Assembly: GCF_900582195.1 (NCBI RefSeq)
Contig: NZ_UTHA01000188.1
Coordinates: 62,001 to 126,000 of the forward strand
Source: Pseudomonas viridiflava
GTDB taxonomy: Bacteria; Pseudomonadota; Gammaproteobacteria; Pseudomonadales; Pseudomonadaceae
Length of the DNA: 64,000 bases
Reading direction: 5' to 3'
The first letter of the stretch is position 1. Every line of letters begins with the position of its first letter. A model generated the notes under the pieces. It had not been told where the DNA came from, did not search any database, and worked only from the letters and a program-made list of their open reading frames with translations. The translations under genes and the position numbers were made by a program. Below, one piece after another: positions 25,016-34,450 of this stretch.

Positions 25016-26728
25016 ATGAGCGATAACACTGTTACTTCGGCTGCCGATACGCCATCGGCCAAATCTCCGCGCAAATGGCCTTTGCTGCTGGCCGGACTGT
25101 GCCTGGTGGCCGGGGTGGCGGGTGGTTTTGGCTGGCTGCTGCTCAAGCCCAAGGCGCCGGCGGCGGAATTGGCCAGTGACAAGCTCGGCCTCAGTCGTCC
25201 TGACGCGTTGCTGGAGACCCGCTCGCTGAGCCAGTTGCCCAAGGACTTGCTGACGGTGCCGTTCCTCAAGGCCACGCTGACCGAAGATTTCGTCTTCTAT
25301 TACGAGACCCATGCTGATCGCCTTGGCTTGATCGGCAGCCTGCGCCGGATCATCTACGAGCATGATCTGAAGTTGCAGGACAGCCTGATCGAGCAGCTTT
25401 TCGATCAGCCGGCCGATGTCGCGTTGTGGCGTGGCGCGGATGGGCGCTTGAAGGATTTCCTGTTGGTGATGGACCGCGGCGGTCTGGCGAAACTGCTCGA
25501 GCCGCTGGCGAAAGTCGCGCTGGATGACACGCAGCTCAGTCAGATGGGCGAACTCAAGGTCGGCGGCGATTCTGTGCCGCTGTATCAGTTGACCTACAAC
25601 GCCAGCAAAGCCCTGTTGTTCGCCTCCCATGGCGACAAACTGGTGGTGTTGTCCAATCCGGCCAAGTATTACGACCCGGAAAGTGGCGTCTCCGAAGAGT
25701 CGGGCCACGTCTCGCCACAAGCGCTGGCGGCATTGCTCAACGGTGAAAAACTCTTCCCGGAAGCGTTCGGTCTGCCGGCGAAAACTGCGGAAACCAAACA
25801 GCGCCTGTCGGTCAACTCCAGCGTTCTCGCGATGGGCTATCAGCGATTCATCCCGAACTTCGCCGGGCTGCGCTTCGACATGGACGACAAGGGCTGGCAC
25901 AGCTACCTCGCCATGGACGAACTGGAAAACCAGCCCGACTTCGATTTCAAACCGGTCTGGCAAGCGATGCCGCTCGGCGCCAGTGCCTGCGTAACCCTGC
26001 CGGTCGCGGCCGAACCGCAAAAACCATTGCTGGTGAAACTCGGCGCCGAAGAAGCGGTAGCGCAGACCCTCACCGAACACGTGGCCGGCGCGGCGGGCCT
26101 TTGCTGGTACGCCGATTCGCGTCTGTACACGCCGTTGCTGGTGGCCAGTCTGAAAGACGAGGACAGCAGCAAGCTTGATGGCGACCTCGGCAAACTGTTC
26201 GGCTCGATGGTCGGTGCGTTCGAAGCCAGCGTTGAAGAAAACGTTTTCCCCGTGGTCGAGAAACAACAAGGCCAGAACCACGTCTGGCAGCGTCAGGTCA
26301 GTTCCAACTTCGGCCCTTACGCGGCGAAGACTGCCGAAAACCCGGACGCGATTTCCGGCAAGGCCTTCATGAAAGTCAGCCTCGCTCGCCACGGTTCGAC
26401 GTTGCTGTTCTCTCTTGATGACAAACTGGTCGACAAGGCCCTCGGCACCCTCGACAAACGCTTCCCGCCAATGGCCGACGTGCTGCCCAAAGATGTGCTG
26501 ATGCCGATCTATTTCGGCCCGGATTCGATGGCGCAACTGATGCAGCAGGAAACCCTCGACAGCCTGCCGCAGGACATGGAACCGGTGTTTTACAACGCCG
26601 CACAAACCTACCTGATTCCGAAACTGCGCACCCTTGGCGGCTACGGCAAATATGCCCTGACCTTGCCCGAAGGCAGCGAACCCGATGGCCACTGGCAGTG
26701 GCTGCCGCTGGAATGGAAAGCGCTGTGA
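25016..26728 (+). CDS. yfaA: YfaA-like DUF2138 membrane-anchored protein
   Basis: A 570-residue protein with one N-terminal transmembrane helix (WPLLLAGLCLVAGVAGGFGWLLL, quoted here as a segment near residues 20-42) and a long periplasmic region. Recognisable DUF2138 stretches are LLTVPFLKATLTEDFVFYYE, DLKLQDSLIEQLFDQPADVA and LKDFLLVMDRGGLAKLLEPL. The function of the family is unknown; in E. coli yfaA belongs to the yfaPQST group. Its stop overlaps the GTG of yfaT (GTGA). Confidence 0.78.
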   Translation: MSDNTVTSAADTPSAKSPRKWPLLLAGLCLVAGVAGGFGWLLLKPKAPAAELASDKLGLSRPDALLETRSLSQLPKDLLTVPFLKATLTEDFVFYYETHADRLGLIGSLRRIIYEHDLKLQDSLIEQLFDQPADVALWRGADGRLKDFLLVMDRGGLAKLLEPLAKVALDDTQLSQMGELKVGGDSVPLYQLTYNASKALLFASHGDKLVVLSNPAKYYDPESGVSEESGHVSPQALAALLNGEKLFPEAFGLPAKTAETKQRLSVNSSVLAMGYQRFIPNFAGLRFDMDDKGWHSYLAMDELENQPDFDFKPVWQAMPLGASACVTLPVAAEPQKPLLVKLGAEEAVAQTLTEHVAGAAGLCWYADSRLYTPLLVASLKDEDSSKLDGDLGKLFGSMVGAFEASVEENVFPVVEKQQGQNHVWQRQVSSNFGPYAAKTAENPDAISGKAFMKVSLARHGSTLLFSLDDKLVDKALGTLDKRFPPMADVLPKDVLMPIYFGPDSMAQLMQQETLDSLPQDMEPVFYNAAQTYLIPKLRTLGGYGKYALTLPEGSEPDGHWQWLPLEWKAL

Positions 26729-27363
26729 CGACACTGATCCGCAGCCTCGGCCTGCTCGCGTTGTTGCTCAGTGCGGGCGCCCGAGCCGTTGAAGCGCCGG
26801 CGCTAGACCCCGCGCAATCCCAGGTGTTTCGTGCCTGGTTTGTGCGCATCGCCCAAGAGCAACTGAGCCAGGGTCCGAGCCCGCGCTGGTATCAGCAGGA
26901 CTGTGCCGGGCTGGTGCGTTTTGCCGCCAACGAAGCATTGAAAGTCCACGATGACAAGTGGCTGCGCAGCAATGGCCTGTCCAACCGTTATCTGCCGCCG
27001 GAACTGTCGCTCAGCGATGACCAGCGCAAGCTCGCTCAACAATGGCAGCAGGGCGGCGGCAAGGTCGGGCCGTACGTCAACGCGATCAAACTGATTCAGT
27101 TCAACAGCCATCTGGTCAGCCGCGACGTGTCGCAGGCGCGGCCCGGTGATCTGATGTTTTTCGATCAGGGCGACGACCAGCACCTGATGATCTGGATGGG
27201 CCGCTACATCGCCTATCACACCGGCACCACCACCCCCACTGACAACGGCATGCGTTCGGCAAGCCTGCAGCAACTCATGACATGGAAGGACACCCGATGG
27301 ATACCCGACGCAGCCAACCCCAACTTCATCGGCGTCTATCGACTGAACTTTCTCTCCCAATGA
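26725..27363 (+). CDS. yfaT: YfaT-like DUF1175 protein, NlpC/P60-like
   Basis: A 212-residue secreted protein. I chose GTG 26725, which overlaps the yfaA stop and places the signal peptide at the start (MTTLIRSLGLLALLLSAGAR). A cysteine in WYQQDCAGLVRFAANEAL (about residue 59) and a histidine in DQHLMIWMGRYIAYHTG, after RPGDLMFFD, match the Cys and His of the NlpC/P60 fold. A peptidase or amidase role on the cell wall is plausible but unproven. Its stop overlaps the ATG of yfaS (ATGA). Confidence 0.78.
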   Translation: MTTLIRSLGLLALLLSAGARAVEAPALDPAQSQVFRAWFVRIAQEQLSQGPSPRWYQQDCAGLVRFAANEALKVHDDKWLRSNGLSNRYLPPELSLSDDQRKLAQQWQQGGGKVGPYVNAIKLIQFNSHLVSRDVSQARPGDLMFFDQGDDQHLMIWMGRYIAYHTGTTTPTDNGMRSASLQQLMTWKDTRWIPDAANPNFIGVYRLNFLSQ

Positions 27364-30300
27364 CCGGTGCCCGCATGTTGCGACTCTGCTTCCGAATTCC
27401 TTTGCTGCTGGCGCTGTTGCTGCCAGTGGCCACCGTCAGCGCCGAAGATTCGGTTGAGCCGAGCGGCTACACGCCGGTCTCCGGTGAAAGCTTCTTTCTG
27501 CTCGCCGATAGCAGCTTCGCTGCCGATGAACAGGCAATGGTGCGCCTCGAAGCACCGGGTCGTGATTACCGTCGTTTCCGCATGGAACCCTACGGCGGCG
27601 CGGACATTCGCGTGTATCGCATCGACAAACCGCTGGATTTCCTCAAGCGTCAGAAGAATCTGCATCGCGTCGTCAGTGACGGCCAGTTCAAGGGCGAAGG
27701 CCTGTCCAACACCCTCGCTTACTTGTGGGACAACTGGTACCGCAAATCCCGGCGGGTGATGCAGCGCGCGTTCTCCTATGAATCGCGCAAACAGGTCACC
27801 GAAGAAGTGCCGGAACTGAAGATGGGCAACGCCATGGTCGCGCCGACTCCGTACGATGCGCAGCCGCAATTTGCGCTGATCCCGGGTTTGCCGGTGGTTA
27901 GCCAGTTCCGTTATCCGCTGTGGCAGGCCAAGCCGATTCAGCCGCCGGAAGGGGTGAATCTGGCGGGTTCATCCAGTGATTTCGTTAGCGTCGCACCCGG
28001 CAACGTTTACATTCCGTTGGGCAACCTGAAGCCGGGTCTGTATCTGGTCGAAGCGCTGATCGGCAAGTACCGCGCGACCACCATGGTGTTCGTCTCCAAC
28101 ACCGTCGCGGTGAGCAAGATTGCCGGCGATGAATTGCTGGTCTGGGCCGCACGCAAACACGAAGGCAGCTCGGTACCGAAGGTCAATGTGCTGTGGACTG
28201 ACGGCCTCGGCGTGATGAGCAGCGGCGTCACCGATACTGACGGTTTGCTGCGCCTGAAACATGTCAGCCCGGAGCGTTCGTTCGTCATCGGCGAGGACGA
28301 AGAGGGCGGGGTGTTCGTCTCCGAGAACTTCTATTACGACAGCGAAATCTACGACACCAAACTGTATGCCTTCACCGACCGGCCGCTGTATCGCCCGGGT
28401 GATTGGGTGTCGCTGAAGATCGTCGGCCGCGAATTCAAGAACGCGCGGGATTCGGTGTCGCCGGTGGCGGCGGACGTCGCGGTCAGCGTGCTCGATGCGA
28501 CCGGCACCGAGTTGCAGCATCTCGACCTGAAGCTTGATTCGAAGGCTGGCACTCAGGGCCGCTTCCAGTTACCGGACAACGCGGTAGCGGGCGGTTATGA
28601 GATTCGTTTCAACTACAAGGATCAGGCTTACAGCAGCGCCTTCCGTGTAGCCGAGTACATCAAGCCGCACTTCGAGATTTCGCTGAATCTGGCCAAGCAG
28701 GATTACCGCACCGGCGAACCGGTGAAGGGCAGTCTGGTGCTGCTCTACCCGGACGGCAAACCGGTGGCCAACGCCAAGCTGACCCTGAGCCTGCGTGCCC
28801 AGCAACTGTCGATGGTCGATAACGAGCTGCAATACCTCGGGCAATTCCCGGTGGAGCTGACCAGCACCGAACTGACCACCGACAGCAAAGGCAACGCGAC
28901 CCTCGATCTGCCTGCCGCCGACAAACCGAGCCGCTACATGCTCACCGTGTTCGCCAGCGATGGCGCGGCGTATCGGGTCAAGACCACCAAGGAAATCCTC
29001 ATCGACCGTGGCGCCGCGAGCTTCCGCTTGAGCGCGCCGCAACGCTTCAGCGCGGTCGGTGACAAGGTCGCGTTCAGCTACGCCAACGAGGGCGGCAGCG
29101 AGCAAAGCAAATCGGTGACGCCGAGCATCTATGGCTGGGTGCGTCTGGAAGACCAGAGCACGGGCGAAGGCAAACTTGCGGCGACGGATAAAGGCTTCAG
29201 TCTGGCTTTCGAACGTCCAGGTACCTACAACCTGACCCTGAAAGATCAACACGGTCGCGTGCTCGGTGCCACCGGGCATTCGGTCACTGGCGATGGCGTC
29301 AAAGCAGTGCCGGGCACTGTGGAAATCGTCCTCGACAAGCCTGAGTACAAGGCTGGCGATGAAGCGCTGGCGCTGATCACCTTCCCGGAACCGGTCAGCG
29401 ATGCCCTGCTGTCGCTGGAGCGCGACAAGGTCGAAGCCACCGCGCTATTGGCCAAGGGCGGCGACTGGCTGAAACTGGAAAAACTCAGCGATACCCAATA
29501 TCGCGCACGCATCCCGGTGAAGGATAACTTCGCGCCAAATCTGACCTTCTCCGTGCTCTACACCAAGGGCGGTCAGTACAGCTTCCAGAACGCCGGGATC
29601 AAAGTGGTCGCGCCGCAGATCGACGTGGCGATCAGCACCGACAAAGCGGTGTATCTACCGGGCGACACCGTCACGGTTGACCTGACCACGCAGTTCGCCG
29701 GCAAAGCGGTTCCGGCGCATCTGACCGTTAGCGTCGTCGACGAAATGGTCTACGCGCTGCAACCGGAAGTCGCGCCGACCATCGACCAGTTCTTCTACCA
29801 CCCGCGCCGCAACAACGTGCGCACCAGTGCCAGCCTGTCGTTCATCAGTTACGACGTTGCATTGCCGGGCAGCCCCGGCGCACCGGGCAAAGCCAACCGC
29901 AGCGAACGCGGGGTGAAAGTGCTGGAGCGGCCGCGTCGTGAAGACGTCGATACTGCCGCGTGGCAACCGGAGTTGTTGACCGGCGCCGACGGCAAAACCC
30001 GATTCACCTTCAAGATGCCGGACTCGCTGACCCGCTGGCGCATCACTGCCCGCGCTATCGCCGATGACGGTCAGGTCGGGCAGAAGAAGCAGTTCGTCCG
30101 CTCGGAAAAACCGCTGTACCTGAAGTGGAGCGGGCCGAGCAAATTCCGTAAGGGCGATCAGCCGCAGCTCGGTGTGTTCGCTTTCAGTCAGGCCGATAAG
30201 CCGGTCAAGGCTGAACTGGTCACTCACTACGCAGGCGCTGAACAGCGTGTCCCGGTGACCCTCAACAACGGCATCAATTACCTGCCGCTGCCGGCATTCG

Positions 30301-31934
30301 CCTTGGCTTCCGGTGATTGGACGGCTGAACTGGTGCAGGACGGTAAAATCGCCGACTCTCTCGCCGTGCGCCTGAGTGCGACCGGTGACGGCTGGCAAGT
30401 GACGCAGACGCAAAGCCTTGATATCGCCAGTGGCGACACGCCGTTGAGTCTGCCGGCCGACGCCACGGATATTCGCTTGCGTCTGGATGACAGTCCACAA
30501 GCGCTGTTCCGTTCGGCTCTCGATGATCTGCTCAGCTATCCGTACGGTGGTGTCGAGCAGACGGCCAGTCGTTTGCTGCCGCTGAGCATTGCTTATCCGT
30601 CGCTGGCATCGAACCCGCAGATTCGCGATCGCTTGCGTCTGATCATGCAGAACAGCCGTCTGCGTCTGGTGCAAATGGCCGGGCCGTCGGCGAGCTTCAC
30701 TTGGTGGGGCTACGACGGTGAGCCGGATGCGTTCCTCACCGCTTACGCCTATTACGCCGACTTTAACGCCAGCCAAGTGCTGGAGTTGACCTTGCCGCCG
30801 GAGCACTGGCAGCGAGTGCTGGAGGTGTACGCCAAGCAAGCGCCAAACACGCCATTGCTGCAACGGGCGCTGATTCTGTCGTTCGCCAAGCAGATGCATT
30901 TGCCGGTGAACACGCTGCTCAGCGGCTTAATGGACGATCTGGCCAAGGCGGGTGATGGTCATGCTGAAACCATGCTCGACGATGGCGAAGACAGTCTGGT
31001 GATGAGCGATCCGGATTCGGCGCTCGGTCTGGCGGCGGCGCGGGTGTTGACCGCTGCGTTGGCTACCCAGTCGAAGGTTGCCTTGCCGGAAGCGTTCAAT
31101 CGTCAGGTCGGCGCGGCGCAACAGCGTCTGGCGGTCAGCTCGCAGCCGTTTGTCGAGGCGCTGAACCTGTCGCTGCAAGCGTTCGATCAGGCGCGTGCGC
31201 AAGTATTGTTGCAACGACTGCTGCCACAGCAATCGACCCTCGAACGTGCGCTGGCGCTGACGTGGTTGCAGCGCAGCATCGCCCAGGCGTCGCCGACCAT
31301 TGCGCTGACGCCGGGTGAAGGCTGGAAGAAAAACTACGGTGCAACCGGTGAGATGTACTGGACTTGGCAAGGCGCCACCCCGGTGCCGAGCGTGTTGACA
31401 GTGTCCGGCACGCAAGAGCGCCCATTGCGCGCGGCGCTGAGCTTCCAGACCCAGCAACCGCCAGTCGATCCAATGGCCGTGACCATCACCCGCCGCCTGT
31501 CGCGACTGGTGCCGGGCGACGAAGCCTTCACCTTCAAACTGGAGCCGATCGGCACCAAGCCGCTGTCCAGCGACAGCCTGTATCTGGACGAAGTGATCCT
31601 CACCAGCAAAGCGCCGAAACCACTGCGCTACGGCATGCTCGAGGTGCCGCTGCCACCGGGTGCTGATGTCGAACGCACGACGTGGGGCATCAAGTTGCAG
31701 GGCAAGGACGGCACCGAGCCGACCGCGCTGGAGAAGGCGCGTTTCGAACCGGGCCAGTTGGCCTACGCGGTGCCGGTCGATGCGCTGAGCGGCGAATTGC
31801 GCCTGCGCCATCTGGTGCGCTTCTCGCAAAAGGGCCAGTTCAACCTGCCGCCGGTGCGCTTCAAGCAGGTCTACGCGCCGCAGTATCAGGCCCAAGAAGC
31901 GAAAGCCGCCCTCGGACAGGTCACGGTCAACTGA
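27360..31934 (+). CDS. yfaS: YfaS-type bacterial alpha-2-macroglobulin lacking the thioester
   Basis: A 1524-residue periplasmic protein with signal peptide ending TVSAEDS and no lipobox. It contains repeated macroglobulin beta domains, including YAFTDRPLYRPGDWVSLKIV near residue 340, and the A2M signature ADGKTRFTFKMPDSLTRWRI near residue 875. At about residue 1060, where type 1 proteins have the CLEQ thioester, it has YPYGGVEQTASRLLP, so no covalent trapping of proteases is possible. This matches the type 2 family represented by E. coli YfaS. ATG 27360 overlaps the yfaT stop; an upstream in-frame ATG at 27282 lies inside yfaT and is rejected. Confidence 0.9.
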   Translation: MTGARMLRLCFRIPLLLALLLPVATVSAEDSVEPSGYTPVSGESFFLLADSSFAADEQAMVRLEAPGRDYRRFRMEPYGGADIRVYRIDKPLDFLKRQKNLHRVVSDGQFKGEGLSNTLAYLWDNWYRKSRRVMQRAFSYESRKQVTEEVPELKMGNAMVAPTPYDAQPQFALIPGLPVVSQFRYPLWQAKPIQPPEGVNLAGSSSDFVSVAPGNVYIPLGNLKPGLYLVEALIGKYRATTMVFVSNTVAVSKIAGDELLVWAARKHEGSSVPKVNVLWTDGLGVMSSGVTDTDGLLRLKHVSPERSFVIGEDEEGGVFVSENFYYDSEIYDTKLYAFTDRPLYRPGDWVSLKIVGREFKNARDSVSPVAADVAVSVLDATGTELQHLDLKLDSKAGTQGRFQLPDNAVAGGYEIRFNYKDQAYSSAFRVAEYIKPHFEISLNLAKQDYRTGEPVKGSLVLLYPDGKPVANAKLTLSLRAQQLSMVDNELQYLGQFPVELTSTELTTDSKGNATLDLPAADKPSRYMLTVFASDGAAYRVKTTKEILIDRGAASFRLSAPQRFSAVGDKVAFSYANEGGSEQSKSVTPSIYGWVRLEDQSTGEGKLAATDKGFSLAFERPGTYNLTLKDQHGRVLGATGHSVTGDGVKAVPGTVEIVLDKPEYKAGDEALALITFPEPVSDALLSLERDKVEATALLAKGGDWLKLEKLSDTQYRARIPVKDNFAPNLTFSVLYTKGGQYSFQNAGIKVVAPQIDVAISTDKAVYLPGDTVTVDLTTQFAGKAVPAHLTVSVVDEMVYALQPEVAPTIDQFFYHPRRNNVRTSASLSFISYDVALPGSPGAPGKANRSERGVKVLERPRREDVDTAAWQPELLTGADGKTRFTFKMPDSLTRWRITARAIADDGQVGQKKQFVRSEKPLYLKWSGPSKFRKGDQPQLGVFAFSQADKPVKAELVTHYAGAEQRVPVTLNNGINYLPLPAFALASGDWTAELVQDGKIADSLAVRLSATGDGWQVTQTQSLDIASGDTPLSLPADATDIRLRLDDSPQALFRSALDDLLSYPYGGVEQTASRLLPLSIAYPSLASNPQIRDRLRLIMQNSRLRLVQMAGPSASFTWWGYDGEPDAFLTAYAYYADFNASQVLELTLPPEHWQRVLEVYAKQAPNTPLLQRALILSFAKQMHLPVNTLLSGLMDDLAKAGDGHAETMLDDGEDSLVMSDPDSALGLAAARVLTAALATQSKVALPEAFNRQVGAAQQRLAVSSQPFVEALNLSLQAFDQARAQVLLQRLLPQQSTLERALALTWLQRSIAQASPTIALTPGEGWKKNYGATGEMYWTWQGATPVPSVLTVSGTQERPLRAALSFQTQQPPVDPMAVTITRRLSRLVPGDEAFTFKLEPIGTKPLSSDSLYLDEVILTSKAPKPLRYGMLEVPLPPGADVERTTWGIKLQGKDGTEPTALEKARFEPGQLAYAVPVDALSGELRLRHLVRFSQKGQFNLPPVRFKQVYAPQYQAQEAKAALGQVTVN

Positions 31935-31935
31935 C

Positions 31936-33555
31936 ATGACCCGGCCGCTGCTGTGGCTGTTGATGTGTGTGATACCTGCGCTGGCGACGGCGCAGGATGA
32001 GCCGCTGCGCGTGGCGTATAAGGGCGAGTTGTTGTCGTTGAGTCAGACGCAACTGATCAAGCGGGAACCGTTGCCGTCATCGCTGGATACGCCGCTGGGC
32101 AGTCTGTGGAAATTGTTCGTATACGCATGGCTGGTCGATACCGGTGCTCGCGAGCCGGCATATGAATGTCGCGGCCAGTCGAAGGACGAGGTTTATTGCT
32201 GCTCGACGGGCGGCAGGATCGAGCGCGATCAGGCGTTGGTGAAATCCTGCGGGTTGTATTTTGAGCCAGCGCGGTTGGGCATTTCTTCTGCCGATTGGCG
32301 GACGTATTGGCAGGCGCGACAGGCGCCGTCGTGGTTGCTGGACTTGCCGTCGGTGCAGCCGGCTCAACGGGTTTCCGTGGTTGATTTGCTGAAGGTCCTG
32401 GCCTCGCTACCGGCGCAGGATCAGGCGCGCCGAGTGCTGCTCGATGTGGTGCTGAATGCGGCGGACGGCAATGTCGTTGGCGAACTGGGCGGGCGTTTGC
32501 GGGTGAAAACCTGGAGCTGGCTCGGTGATCAGGACCCGCAGTCACGGCAGGGTGGGTTTGCTGGCTGGACAGCTGATGGCTCGCCGGTCTGGGCAGGGGG
32601 ACGCGGCACCAGTCAGATGGTTTTGCGGCATTACGGCCAGGCATTGGCGACCGTGTTGCCGACAGCCTGGCCGGCGGAGGCGGGGCGTTGTGTCGAAGTC
32701 AGTCTGTTTTCGAAGTACCCGGTTTCGAAGGTCTTAGCAGGTGTTCGCGTCGCGACATCCGGCCCGTTGCAGGGCGACTACCGCGTCGAATTCGCTAACG
32801 GCAACGCGCTGGATATCCACAGCGACGGCGAACTGTTTCTGCTCAACGACAAACTCGTCGCAAGGCTTGATCGCGAAGAATACGTCGCCCGCGTGCTGGA
32901 GCGCGAAGCCAAACCGCAACCTGCCGAAGCGGCCAAGGCGTTGGCCGTAGCGATCCGCACGTATCTGCTGCAAAACGCTACACGTAACGGCGACTGCCTG
33001 AGTATCGACGACAGCAGCAATCGCCAGCGTGTCGCCCCGCGTCCAGCCTCGGCCGAAGCACGCAACATCGCCGCCTGGACGGCGGATCTGGTGTTGGCTG
33101 GTAGCACTGTCACCTATCACTCCGATCAACCCGGCCCGGACAAACTCGCCTGGCAACAAGCCGTCGAGCAGGCCAATGTCGGCCAGCGCTATGACGCGAT
33201 TCTGCTGCACGCCTATCCGCGCGCCAGCCTCAGTCGCTGGGACAATCCGGTCGCCTCCTGCGAGGCACTGCCCGCTGCCCAAGACTGGCTGCAAAAACAG
33301 CGACGCGGCTGGCGCCCGAAGCTGGAAAGCGAAACCGGCTACAACGAAGTCAGCACTTTCGCCGTGTGCAAACTCGCTTTCGGTCGCCCCTTTGTTGATC
33401 GCGAACGCCAACGCATTTACGTGCGCGGCGTGCTGACCCTGCAGGATCGTCTCGACCTGACCCACGAATATCTGCACCTGGCCTTTGAGGCACACCCCAA
33501 CGGCCAGGATGAAACCTACATCGAAGGGCTTGCCCGTCATCTTTTGCTGGAATAG
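31936..33555 (+). CDS. yfaQ: YfaQ-like DUF2300 protein with PBP-like SxxK and SpoIID-like segments
   Basis: A 539-residue secreted protein (signal MTRPLLWLLMCVIPALATAQ). The first ~250 residues resemble a serine acyltransferase fold: SLWK at residues 56-59 reads as SxxK, followed by KSCGLYF and VKTWSW in the places of the SxN and KTG motifs. Around residue 313, EYVARVLEREAK, then AEAAKALAVAIRTYLLQN match the SpoIID/LytB amidase-activator pattern. Near the C-terminus is HEYLHLAFEAH (residues 510-520), an HExxH-type metal motif. The family function is unknown; these resemblances are by eye. Confidence 0.75.
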   Translation: MTRPLLWLLMCVIPALATAQDEPLRVAYKGELLSLSQTQLIKREPLPSSLDTPLGSLWKLFVYAWLVDTGAREPAYECRGQSKDEVYCCSTGGRIERDQALVKSCGLYFEPARLGISSADWRTYWQARQAPSWLLDLPSVQPAQRVSVVDLLKVLASLPAQDQARRVLLDVVLNAADGNVVGELGGRLRVKTWSWLGDQDPQSRQGGFAGWTADGSPVWAGGRGTSQMVLRHYGQALATVLPTAWPAEAGRCVEVSLFSKYPVSKVLAGVRVATSGPLQGDYRVEFANGNALDIHSDGELFLLNDKLVARLDREEYVARVLEREAKPQPAEAAKALAVAIRTYLLQNATRNGDCLSIDDSSNRQRVAPRPASAEARNIAAWTADLVLAGSTVTYHSDQPGPDKLAWQQAVEQANVGQRYDAILLHAYPRASLSRWDNPVASCEALPAAQDWLQKQRRGWRPKLESETGYNEVSTFAVCKLAFGRPFVDRERQRIYVRGVLTLQDRLDLTHEYLHLAFEAHPNGQDETYIEGLARHLLLE

Positions 33556-33558
33556 ACC

Positions 33559-34371
33559 ATGACACTCCGTTATCCACAGGTCTTGCTGCTGCTTTGCACA
33601 TTGACCGCGCTATCGCCGGCCATCGCCGCTGACAGCGTCAAACTCGACACCCCGGTCGGCGGCTGGCGCAGCGGCGCACCCGAAGGCGAGGGCGAAAGCT
33701 TCCGCCAGACCGTCAACTACCCGGCCTCATCGGTCAACACCCCGGTGGGCCAGGCCAACACTGCACGCATCAGCGGCGAGATCAAAGCTGCGCAGAAGGG
33801 CAACGAACCCGGCCGTCTGATCGTCAATGGCGTGAGCATGCCGCTGAAAATCGACGACAGCGGCCACTTCGACCGCCCGTTCTCCTTCCCCAACGGCAGC
33901 AATAGCGTGGAAGTGCGCAGTCCCGATGGCCAGCAACGCCACCGCACACAATTCCTCAACACCAGCGGCGGCGCCACCCCGGCCAAGCTGCGCGTGCTGC
34001 TGGCGTGGGACAGTGACGGCACCGACCTCGACCTGCACCTCGTCACCCCCGACGGCGCACACATCTGGTACGGCAACCGCACCGCCGCCAACGGCGGCGC
34101 CCTCGACGTCGACGTCACCACCGGCTACGGCCCGGAAATCTTCGCCATGCCGGCGCCAATCAAAGGCCAGTATCTGGTGTATGTGAATTACTACGGCGGT
34201 GGGTATCGTGGGGATGACGAGGGCGGGGAAGAGGCGGTGCAGGCGCTGACGACGGCGCAGGTGACGGTGATTACTGAAGAAGGGACGCCTAGCGAGAAGA
34301 TGGAGACGTTTTTGATCCCGATGCGCGCGGTGGGTGAGCTGACGTTGGTGAAGTCGTTCAGTTATCCGTGA
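33559..34371 (+). CDS. yfaP: YfaP-like DUF2135 secreted protein (second copy)
   Basis: A 270-residue protein with signal peptide (LLLLCTLTALSPAIAA) and the same layout as the copy at 24190: TPVGGWRSGAPEGEG, IVNGVSMPLKIDDSGHFDRP, NGSNSVEVRSPDGQ, then LRVLLAWDSDGTDLDLHLVT, GQYLVYVNYYGGG and PMRAVGELTLVKSFSYP. It closes the operon 3 bp after yfaQ and is followed by a stem-loop. Function unknown; it is likely a periplasmic or outer-surface partner of the macroglobulin. Confidence 0.82.
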   Translation: MTLRYPQVLLLLCTLTALSPAIAADSVKLDTPVGGWRSGAPEGEGESFRQTVNYPASSVNTPVGQANTARISGEIKAAQKGNEPGRLIVNGVSMPLKIDDSGHFDRPFSFPNGSNSVEVRSPDGQQRHRTQFLNTSGGATPAKLRVLLAWDSDGTDLDLHLVTPDGAHIWYGNRTAANGGALDVDVTTGYGPEIFAMPAPIKGQYLVYVNYYGGGYRGDDEGGEEAVQALTTAQVTVITEEGTPSEKMETFLIPMRAVGELTLVKSFSYP

Positions 34372-34396
34372 GGGGGCAACGTGTTCTGAACAAATG

Positions 34397-34424
34397 AACA
34401 GGTCAGCGGGTTGCTGACCTGTTT
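34397..34424. terminator. Stem-loop terminator after the yfa operon
   Basis: AACAGGTCAGC (34397-34407) and GCTGACCTGTT (34413-34423) form a perfect 11-bp stem with a GGGTT loop. It lies between the convergent yfaP and relE genes and could serve both directions. Confidence 0.65.
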
Positions 34425-34450
34425 CAGAGAGTTTCAATCATTGAGTTGAT

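Noticed and set aside
24971..26734. 587-codon open frame on the minus strand
   Set aside because: Exactly antisense to the DUF2138 gene, rich in Gln/Arg/His as expected of a shadow.
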